A stretch of 64,000 nt of DNA, taken from contig CANFTB010000002.1 of the NCBI GenBank assembly GCA_947449735.1, forward strand, positions 124,001 through 188,000, in the 5' to 3' direction. This stretch comes from Chthoniobacteraceae bacterium (lineage in GTDB: Bacteria; Verrucomicrobiota; Verrucomicrobiia; Chthoniobacterales; Chthoniobacteraceae). Below are positions 35,101-41,447 of this stretch, piece after piece. Position 1 is the first letter of the stretch. Every line of letters begins with the position of its first letter. The notes beneath the pieces are model-generated. The model saw nothing but the letters and a program-made list of their open reading frames with translations. It had not been told where the DNA came from and ran no database searches. The position numbers and the translations under genes are program-made.

Positions 35101-37304
35101 CGGCTGATGCGATGGAGAACACGACGCATTTGTTCCTGGCCACTCGCTTCAACTGCAACAAGTGCCACGATCACCCTTTCGAGCGCTGGACGCAGGACCA
35201 GTACTACCAGACGGCCGCCTATTTTTCGCAGGTCAGCCTCGTCGAAGATCCGGCCGGCAAAGGGGCGAAGTTGGGGGGCACCGCTGTGGAAGGTGCAAAG
35301 CCCGTGTATGAGATCGTGAAGGAAAATCCGGCGGGTGAAATCAAACACGACCGCACGGGCAAGGTGACGCCTCCCCAGTTCCCTTATGCGGCGAAGGCCG
35401 AGGTAGCTGAGAAGTCCTCGCGCAGGGAGCAGTTGGCGCGGTGGATGACGGCGTCGGACAACCGCTATTTCGCGACCAGTTATGTGAACCGCATCTGGGG
35501 CTACTTGTTGGGAAGGGGCGTGATCGAGCCGCTGGACGACATCCGCGCAGGCAATCCGCCCTCGAACCCTGAGCTGCTCGAGCACCTGACCAAGGAGTTT
35601 ATCAAGTCGGGGTTCGACAGCCGTTCGGTGCTGCGTTCGATTTGCAAGTCGCGCACCTACCAACTCTCTATTGGAACAAACAAGTGGAATGCCGATGACA
35701 CGGTGAACTACTCGCACGCGGTCGCCCGGCGTTTGTCCGCGGAGACGCTTTTTGATTCGGTGTTCGCGGTGACGGGATCGACGCCTGCGCTGCCCGGGGT
35801 GGCTGCGGGCAAGCGGGCGGCCCAAATGGTGGATTCGAGCAGCGAGGGGGCGGGAGGATTCCTTGCTACGCTCGGCAAGCCGCCTCGCGAGAGTGCCTGC
35901 GAGTGCGAGCGCAGCAGCGAGTTGAAACTCGGCTCCGTGATGGCGTTGTTGAGCGGCAGCACGGTGTCTAACGCGATCCAGGACCCCAAGAACGAGCTGG
36001 CCAAGATTGTGGCTCGTGAGAAGGACGATGCGGTCCTCGCGAACGAACTTTTCCTCCGCCTGCTTGCAAGGGAGGCCACCAAAAAGGAGATCGAGGCGAC
36101 GCAAAAAATCATGTCGACCGTGGATTCCGACCATCAGGCTGTGCTCGCGCTTTGGGAGGCCAAGGAAAAGGAGCAGGCTCCTGTGATCGCAAGAATGGAG
36201 AAGGAGCGGGTGGCTCAGATCGCCAAAACTAAGGCCGAACTGGATGGGTACGAGGCCGCCACGAAGTTCTACCGGGACGAGCGTGAAGCCGTGCGGAAGG
36301 AACGCGAGGCCAAGGCGGGCAGGGCGTTGAAGGCCTGGGACGCAGAGATCGTACCGAGGGTGGAAGGCTGGGTGGGCACGCGTCTTCCTGCCGCCACCCC
36401 GGTGCAGTGGACTTTGCTAAAGCCGGACAGCGCGACTGCCGGAGGGCAGCTGAAGTTGAACATCGAAAAGGACGGCACGGTGGTTTCCTCGGGCCCCAAC
36501 GCCCGCACCGATTACACCTTGACGTTCGCCGCCGAACTCAAGGGCGTGACCGGGCTGATCTTGGAGGCGCTTCCCGATCCCGCGCTGCCAAGTTTCGGTC
36601 CCGGACGTTCCAAGGAGGGCAACTTCGTGTTGAATGAAATCACCTTCGCGCATGCTGCCCCCGCCAAACCTGGTGAAATGAAGACGGAATCCTTCAGTGC
36701 CGCCTGGGCGAGCTTTTCGCAAGACAAGTTCCCCGTGGCCGCGGCGATCGATGGCAAGGACGACGACGGCCAGAACGGCTGGTCCCTCGGCGGCGGCACG
36801 CTGCGTCGTCAGGTGGCCGCGTTCCAGTTCACTGAACCGCTGAGTGTTGAGGGCGCCCGCAAGATCACCTTCCGCATGGTCCACAAGACGCGCGATGGCG
36901 ACCAGGTGGGCCGGTTCCGGGTGTATGTCACCACGGCTTCCAACCCTCTGCAGGACGGCCTTCCTGCCTCGGTGGTTGCCGCGTCGGCGAAGGCTGCCTC
37001 CGTCCGCACTCCCGAAGATAAGGGACTGCTCGAAGCCTATGTGCGTTCCTCGGATGTGGAGTACTGGCGTCTGAGCAAGGAGGTGGCTGATGCGAAGGTG
37101 CCGCTGGCGGCGGATCCCCGCCACACGGAACTGCAGGCCGCCCACAAGAAGGCGTCCGACCCGGTGGTCCTAGATTCGCAACTGGTTCAGCTGCGCCTGG
37201 ACGCGGAGGCCAGCAAGCGCCAGATCGCAAACAAACGTCTGACAGTCGTCCAAGACCTTACTTGGGCATTGATTAACAATCCCGCGTTCCTGTTTAACAG
37301 ATAG
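32184..37304 (+). CDS. PSD1/WD40 multidomain secreted protein with haem motifs
   Basis: Start placed at the ATG of MVFRALLSSASL, giving 1706 residues with a signal peptide. Order: a PSCyt1-type cytochrome domain with CQGCH (Cys51-His55) and a MPKNKPPL loop; a WD40-type beta-propeller (about 145-520); a Big2-like bacterial Ig segment; a second cytochrome-like motif CNAGTCHG (about 640); a further Ig-like unit; DUF1549/PSCyt2 and DUF1553/PSD1 domains holding LYLDLTGLPPS and FNCNKCHDHPFERW (third Cys pair, about 988), and ending near residue 1335. The remaining 370 residues include coiled-coil and a carbohydrate-binding-like region. These proteins are hallmarks of Planctomycetota and Verrucomicrobiota; a role in polysaccharide use is inferred, not proven. 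Confidence 0.92.
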   Translation: MVFRALLSSASLASAFVLSSAMAASALAAVKAPSGPVSYYQDVRPVFQANCQGCHQPAKLKGGYVMTDFKKLLAGGEKDGVAVVPGDVSKGSLLEQITPHNGSAEMPKNKPPLAEYEIDLVRRWIAEGAKDDTPADAKKHFDAEHPPVYARLPVISSIDYSPDGSLLAVAGFHEVLLQKADGQGLKSRLIGLSERIQSVRFSPDGKWLAAAGGDPARLGEVQIWEVATGALKVSAPTGWDTLYGLSWSPDSRLVAFGCADNTVRAVEAATGKQVFQMGSHNDWVLDTAFSDKGDHIISVGRDMTAKLSEVAGERFVDNITSITPGALRGGLGAVDRHPGSEAVLVGGSDGAPQLFRIFRTTARKIGDNANLLKKYPEMTGRIFAARFSKDGEKFVSGSSLDGKGEVAVYATESTLNVPADIQSIRSKPVGKQTEAEKQRLKDFDTKLGTRVFLSKVDASAVYAVAFRPDGGAVAAAGSDGKIRVFNAADGAVLNTFDSVPVNSGAAVAGNAVKKGGMRLQKVEETGADVLPAGRKLAGLEVTPQAVEIKRRNDYVQLLVTAKYEGGDVADVTRSAKLEIAAPLAELTARGQLHPRADGSTELKVTFEGKTVSVPVKVAGAGAAFESDFVRDVNPVMTKLGCNAGTCHGAKDGKAGFKLSLRGYDPEYDLRSLTDDMASRRVAVASPEDSLMLLKAVAEVPHEGGRRTHPDEKYYHILKSWIAGGAKLNLAAARVTGIELMPQNPVVQSIGSRQQVRIVARFADGSTRDVTNEAFVESGNTDVASVDASGLVTTLRRGEAPMLARYEGSYAATTVTVMGDRSGFEWKEPLAWSRVDELVAAKWKRMQIEPSGLCTDGEFLRRVYLDLTGLPPSTEKLKAFLADTRESRVKRDEVIDALIGNVDFVEHWTNKWSDLLQVNAKFLGREGAEGFRAWIRNAVDKNVPYDQFVQSILTASGSNKENPAASYWKILRQPADAMENTTHLFLATRFNCNKCHDHPFERWTQDQYYQTAAYFSQVSLVEDPAGKGAKLGGTAVEGAKPVYEIVKENPAGEIKHDRTGKVTPPQFPYAAKAEVAEKSSRREQLARWMTASDNRYFATSYVNRIWGYLLGRGVIEPLDDIRAGNPPSNPELLEHLTKEFIKSGFDSRSVLRSICKSRTYQLSIGTNKWNADDTVNYSHAVARRLSAETLFDSVFAVTGSTPALPGVAAGKRAAQMVDSSSEGAGGFLATLGKPPRESACECERSSELKLGSVMALLSGSTVSNAIQDPKNELAKIVAREKDDAVLANELFLRLLAREATKKEIEATQKIMSTVDSDHQAVLALWEAKEKEQAPVIARMEKERVAQIAKTKAELDGYEAATKFYRDEREAVRKEREAKAGRALKAWDAEIVPRVEGWVGTRLPAATPVQWTLLKPDSATAGGQLKLNIEKDGTVVSSGPNARTDYTLTFAAELKGVTGLILEALPDPALPSFGPGRSKEGNFVLNEITFAHAAPAKPGEMKTESFSAAWASFSQDKFPVAAAIDGKDDDGQNGWSLGGGTLRRQVAAFQFTEPLSVEGARKITFRMVHKTRDGDQVGRFRVYVTTASNPLQDGLPASVVAASAKAASVRTPEDKGLLEAYVRSSDVEYWRLSKEVADAKVPLAADPRHTELQAAHKKASDPVVLDSQLVQLRLDAEASKRQIANKRLTVVQDLTWALINNPAFLFNR

Positions 37305-37346
37305 CAAGTTTCCTCATTCCCCCAACCTCAAGCTCCCAATAATGTT

Positions 37347-38813
37347 ATGATTCATCTCCCCGGCGGCAACTGCAGCGACCTTTGCAACTCAGAGTTGAAA
37401 ATGAACCGGCGCGACCTCCTGCGCTTGGGTGGCAGCGGCATTCTGGGAATGTCGCTGGGAACCATGCTGAACCTCCAGGCGCGCGCCGCCGAGGCCGGCA
37501 AGGGCGGGCCCGGCTGGGGCAAGGCCAAGAGCGTCGTCCTGATTTATCTCCAGGGCGGGCCTAGCCATATCGACCTCTGGGATCCAAAGGAAAACGTGCC
37601 CGACAACATCCGTTCTGCGTTCTCCGCGATCCCGACCAAGATCCCCGGCATCAAGTATACGGAAATGCTGCCGAAGTTGGCAAAGCTCAACGACAAGTTC
37701 ACGCAGATCCGTTCGATGAGCTACACCCCTAACGGGCTATTCAATCACACGGCGGCGATCTACCAGATCATGACCGGCTACACGACGGACAAGGTCAGCC
37801 CCTCCGGTCAGCTCGAACCGCCGGACCCCAAGGATTACCCGAACTTCGGGTCAAACATCGTCCGTCTCAAGCCTTCCACCGAGCCGATGCTTCCGTTTGT
37901 GATGCTTCCTCGGCCCTTGCAGGAGAGCAACGTGGTGGGCAAGGGAGGCACGGCGGGCTTCCTCGGCAAGGCGTTCGACCCCTATACGCTGTATCCTCCG
38001 GGGGACGACCTCGACATGAACAAGCTCGAGCGGCTCACTGTCGACGACCTCAAGCTTCCGCCGGAAGTCTTCGCGCTGCGCCTGCAGCGCCGGGCCGAGT
38101 TGCGCTCCGTGATCGAGTCTGCGATGCCCGACGTCGAGAAGGCCGTGGAACGTTACAATCTGGACGACTACTACCAGCGGGCGCTCAACCTGATCGTGTC
38201 CGGCCGCGCGCGGAAGGCGTTCGACCTGTCGCTCGAATCCGATTCGGTGCGCGATAATTACGGCCGTAATACATTCGGTCAGAGCTGCCTTCTCGCAAGA
38301 CGCCTCGTCGAGGCGGGCACGCGGGTGGTCGAGGTGATTTGGCCCAAGGTTGCCAATTCGGACAATCACTCTTGGGATCATCACTCCGGGTTGACTGACC
38401 GGATGAAGGGCAAGTCCGCCCCCATGTTGGACCAGGGCCTTTCCGCCTTCATCGACGACATGGACCAGCGGGGGCTTTTGGAGGACACCCTCGTGGTTGC
38501 GGTTGGCGAGTTCGGGCGTTCGCCTATCAAGGGGGTGAGCACCTCTGGAAACAGCAACAGCGCGGACGGCCGCGACCACTGGCCATACTGTTACTCGGCG
38601 ATGATGGCGGGCGCCGGCATTAAGCGCGGCTATGTGCACGGCCAGAGCGACAAGACTGGAAGCAGTCCCGCGGAGGATCCTGTGCATCCGATGGAGTTGC
38701 TTGCGACCATGTACCACGCCTGCGGGATCGATCCCGAGACGATCGTGCACAACCACCTCAACCAGCCCCGTGAGCTGGTGAAGGCGAAGCCTGTTACGAA
38801 GCTTTTCGCGTAG
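37347..38813 (+). CDS. DUF1501 domain protein (sulfatase-like, Tat-exported)
   Basis: 488 residues. The N-terminus has [20 protein letters not shown], a twin-arginine-like signal. The mature part shows [13 protein letters not shown] (N-terminal metal-site signature of this family), [22 protein letters not shown] and a C-terminal [12 protein letters not shown] and [13 protein letters not shown]1501 is an alkaline-phosphatase/sulfatase-like fold almost always encoded next to a PSD1/DUF1549-DUF1553 gene, as here (43 bp apart). Function is not established; a paired role with the upstream protein is inferred. The start at 37347 follows the family pattern; 37401 is an alternative. Confidence 0.93.
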   Translation: MIHLPGGNCSDLCNSELKMNRRDLLRLGGSGILGMSLGTMLNLQARAAEAGKGGPGWGKAKSVVLIYLQGGPSHIDLWDPKENVPDNIRSAFSAIPTKIPGIKYTEMLPKLAKLNDKFTQIRSMSYTPNGLFNHTAAIYQIMTGYTTDKVSPSGQLEPPDPKDYPNFGSNIVRLKPSTEPMLPFVMLPRPLQESNVVGKGGTAGFLGKAFDPYTLYPPGDDLDMNKLERLTVDDLKLPPEVFALRLQRRAELRSVIESAMPDVEKAVERYNLDDYYQRALNLIVSGRARKAFDLSLESDSVRDNYGRNTFGQSCLLARRLVEAGTRVVEVIWPKVANSDNHSWDHHSGLTDRMKGKSAPMLDQGLSAFIDDMDQRGLLEDTLVVAVGEFGRSPIKGVSTSGNSNSADGRDHWPYCYSAMMAGAGIKRGYVHGQSDKTGSSPAEDPVHPMELLATMYHACGIDPETIVHNHLNQPRELVKAKPVTKLFA

Positions 38814-38878
38814 AGGTTTATTTCAACTTGAGCCTGGTTCGCAGCGGGTCTGTCCCGCCGCGCCGCCTCTCGTCTTTT

Positions 38879-38924
38879 GGGCGCGGTTCCGTAGCGATGC
38901 GGACCGCGCCCTTTCTGTTTTTAT
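38879..38924 (+). terminator. Terminator of the PSD1-DUF1501 operon
   Basis: Stem GGGCGCGGT...ACCGCGCCC (38879-38911), extended inside by CCG/CGG pairs, followed by TTTCTGTTTTTAT. It lies 66 nt after the DUF1501 stop. Confidence 0.85.
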
Positions 38925-39293
38925 CTCGAAAGCGGAAGTTCACGCGGAGACGGTGAGCCGCGGAGAGATAGGTAAATAATTTGTGTGGATCAATTTAGAT
39001 TGATTTTTTCCGCGCTCTCCACGGCCCCGCGTGGGCTCCTCTTTTCTCTAGTCGTGGGCTTTCAGGTTCAGGAAGCATTCGGTGGCGTGGGGCGAAGAAA
39101 AGCTGCCGATTTTTTGGGGTGACCCCGTGGATGTCCGACCCCCGTTGATAAAATTTGGGCCGTCTTCGAAGTTCGCCGGGCGCTTTCGTCCACGGAGTTT
39201 GAAGGCGCGCAAAACGCAGGGTGGCGGTTTCGAAAAGTCGAAACACATGCCCTCGCCGGCTGCCTTGATTCACCTACATCACACCACCTCCTC
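38925..39293. other. Intergenic region before the sigma factor gene
   Basis: About 370 bp without a supportable gene. It holds one copy of the dispersed GAAGTTCACGCGGAG element and presumably the sigma gene promoter, in the last 100 bp. Confidence 0.4.
38935..38970 (+). repeat. Dispersed GAAGTTCACGCGGAG element, copy A
   Basis: The 36-nt stretch is made of degenerate ACGCGGAG-type heptamer units. A related copy lies inverted at 46605-46638 and a weaker one at 30191-30215. All are in intergenic DNA. Confidence 0.6.
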
Positions 39294-40742
39294 ATGCGCA
39301 CTCCAGTACAAGCTCCCGCAAACGCCCGCGCCAAACGGTTGGCATCCCCGACGAAAAGCCAGACCAGCCGGCTTGGAGAAAAGCTGAGTGGGGATGGCAG
39401 CCCGGATCGGTTCGTGAGCGCGAAAGGACTGCTCTTCAGCGAAAGTCGTCCAGAGACGGTTGCCCCTTGCGCGAGCTGGGAGGAAGGCAAGGACGGTGCT
39501 GATGGACTCGGGGTCTATTTGAGGCAGGTCGCTGTTTTTAGGCGTTTGACCCGGGACGAGGAGGTGCAGCTTGCCGGCGTCATCCGGGCTGGTTTCGGTG
39601 CGTTTTTGGAGCAGATGGTGGCGGCAGGTTCCGTGCAGGAATGGTTGCTGGAAACCGGCAGGGCACTGCTTCTGGCCGCGCCAAAGCAGGCCGGGCGTTT
39701 GAGGGAGGCGGTTGGTGTGGCTGGGGAGGTTTTCGAGCAATGCGGCGGGCTGTTCGCCCTAGACTGCGGTATTCCAGAGGCCGAAAGACTCCGCGCACGG
39801 GAGGCGTTTTTAGCACTCTTCAGTGCGACGGAGTTGCATCCGAGCCGCTGCCTGGAGCGTCTGCGGGAGATGAGTTTGGAATGGAACCGGCTTCGTAAGA
39901 ACCAGAAGCCGGATTGCGAAGCCTCGCAGAGGGCGATTCGAAAGTACGCGGCGAAGAACCGGATGAGTGCTGGGGCGTTCGAGCGGTTCCTTTCCACTGC
40001 ACGCGGTTTGGAGAGCGTTGTTTTGGGCGCTCGCAATCGACTGGTGGATGCAAACTTGAAGCTCGTGGTGAAGCAGGCTCAAAAGCTTTCTCACGGGACG
40101 CTTCCGTTGATGGATCTCATTCAAGAGGGAAACCTCGGGCTGCTTCTGGCTGCTGAGCGGTTTGATGAACGGCTCGGTTGGCGGTTTTCCACTCTGGCGA
40201 CTTGTATGATTAAAAATACAATGCTGCGTGCCATTGATAACTCGGGGCGCACCGTGCGGCTTCCAGTGCATCAGTGTGAACAGTTGCGGAAGTTGGATCG
40301 TGCCTTGCTGAGGCTTGAGGGGCGGATGTCCCGCGCCCCGCTGCCCTCGGAGGTGGCTCATGAGACGGGACTCAGCGAGGAGAGAGTGCGCGCTTTGCTC
40401 TGCCTGCGGCAGGTGACGGTTTCGCTCGAGGAACCTGTGACGCCGGGGAGTGGGTTCAGCGTGGGGGAGTGTCTCGGAGACTGCTCTTCGCTGTCCCAAA
40501 TTTATGGAGGAGCGCATGGGTTGGAATGGGTGGAGGAATATTTGGAAACCGTTCCGGAACCGGAGCGTTCTGTTCTCAATCTTCGCTTTGGATTGTCCGG
40601 AGGCGAACCGCTCGAAGCCTCCGCTGTGGCGAGGCGGCTCGGGCTGACGCGGCAGGGCGTGGCGCGCCTGGAGCGGAGCGGTCTGTCAAAATTCAAGAGT
40701 CGGATTGGCGCGGGGCGGAAGTTAAACCAAGTCGCTGCTTAG
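39294..40742 (+). CDS. Atypical sigma-70 family RNA polymerase sigma factor
   Basis: 482 residues with an RpoD-like domain set. Region 1.2 (DGLGVYLRQVAVFRRLTRDEEVQLA) is near residues 70-94, followed by a 150-residue non-conserved insert. Region 2 spans about 246-322 (LVDANLKLVVKQAQ, LIQEGNLGLLLAAERFD). Region 3 (about 328-385) and region 4 with a helix-turn-helix (ASAVARRLGLTRQGVARLE, about 445-465) follow. In region 2.3/2.4 the DNA-melting aromatics are missing: equivalents of E. coli Tyr430, Trp433 and Trp434 are Leu301, Cys304 and Met305, and Gln437 and Thr440 are Asn and Leu. So promoter choice and opening should differ from a housekeeping sigma. An Rrf2 gene follows 114 bp downstream. 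Confidence 0.9.
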   Translation: MRTPVQAPANARAKRLASPTKSQTSRLGEKLSGDGSPDRFVSAKGLLFSESRPETVAPCASWEEGKDGADGLGVYLRQVAVFRRLTRDEEVQLAGVIRAGFGAFLEQMVAAGSVQEWLLETGRALLLAAPKQAGRLREAVGVAGEVFEQCGGLFALDCGIPEAERLRAREAFLALFSATELHPSRCLERLREMSLEWNRLRKNQKPDCEASQRAIRKYAAKNRMSAGAFERFLSTARGLESVVLGARNRLVDANLKLVVKQAQKLSHGTLPLMDLIQEGNLGLLLAAERFDERLGWRFSTLATCMIKNTMLRAIDNSGRTVRLPVHQCEQLRKLDRALLRLEGRMSRAPLPSEVAHETGLSEERVRALLCLRQVTVSLEEPVTPGSGFSVGECLGDCSSLSQIYGGAHGLEWVEEYLETVPEPERSVLNLRFGLSGGEPLEASAVARRLGLTRQGVARLERSGLSKFKSRIGAGRKLNQVAA

Positions 40743-40855
40743 GCATTGTTTGCCCGTTTGGAGAAGGAGGGAATGGGTGGAGACTTTAAAAAAAAGGCCT
40801 GCCGGCAAATGGTTTAGTCTGGAGCGTGCCCCTGGTTTTTGGCACACGATGGGCT

Positions 40856-41392
40856 GTGAAGCTTTCCAAACGAGGCGAATACGCGCTGCGCGTGCTGGTG
40901 GACCTGGCGATGGCCAGGTCTTCCGGCGAGCCTCTCGTGCCTCTCGCCGTTTTGGCTCAGGCGCAGTCCATCCCATCGACGTTTCTCGAGCAGATATTGT
41001 TAAGCCTGCGGCAGGGAGGCTATCTCGTCTCAACCCGCGGTAAACACGGCGGCTATACGCTGGCCCGCTCGGAGGCGGGATTTCCCATGGGAAGCATCAT
41101 CCGCTTTTTGGAGGGATCGCTGGCACCCGTCTCTTGTGTGAGCGAATCCGCCTATCAGCGTTGCAGTTGTCCCGATGAAAAGAAGTGCGGTGTCCGGCAG
41201 CTCATGCTGGAGGCCAGGGAGGCGCTGTGCAGGGTGTTTGACGGAATGACCCTCGAGGAGCTCGCCGAAAAGACGCTATCCGGATGGACGGCCTCCGGGG
41301 GAACGCCGCCGATTTTGGAATTGCTCAAGGGGACTTCTGCTGCCCGTGGCAATCGCCGCCGGCGGGAGGGGGAGCCCGAGTACTTGATTTAA
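40856..41392 (+). CDS. Rrf2-family transcriptional regulator with Fe-S cysteines
   Basis: Start taken at the GTG at 40856 because Rrf2 proteins begin MKLSKRGEYAL, seen here as VKLSKRGEYALRVLVDLA. A GTG at 40826 would add ten residues. The 178-residue protein has the winged helix (about 1-60), the conserved GKHGGYTLAR wing and three or four cysteines (Cys near 92, then CSC and C, spaced x8, x1, x5) in the position of the IscR/NsrR cluster ligands. So it should sense iron-sulfur status, oxygen or nitric oxide. It may control the upstream sigma gene. Confidence 0.88.
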   Translation: MKLSKRGEYALRVLVDLAMARSSGEPLVPLAVLAQAQSIPSTFLEQILLSLRQGGYLVSTRGKHGGYTLARSEAGFPMGSIIRFLEGSLAPVSCVSESAYQRCSCPDEKKCGVRQLMLEAREALCRVFDGMTLEELAEKTLSGWTASGGTPPILELLKGTSAARGNRRRREGEPEYLI

Positions 41393-41399
41393 TGCGTTA

Positions 41400-41429
41400 C
41401 CGGAGGCCGCGCCTGCGGGCGGCCTCCGG
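41400..41429. terminator. Hairpin between convergent genes
   Basis: Arms CCGGAGGCC (41400-41408) and GGCCTCCGG (41421-41429), 12-nt loop. It lies 8 bp after the Rrf2 stop and 19 bp before the sugar dehydrogenase stop on the other strand. No T tract follows, so termination is only probable; it could act in both directions. Confidence 0.45.
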
Positions 41430-41447
41430 ACGCTGAAATACTTCAGT

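Noticed and set aside
33018..36134. 1038-residue minus-strand open frame inside the PSD1/WD40 gene
   Set aside because: Antisense to a recognised multidomain protein; its translation is Arg/His-rich and without motifs, as expected for a GC-rich shadow.
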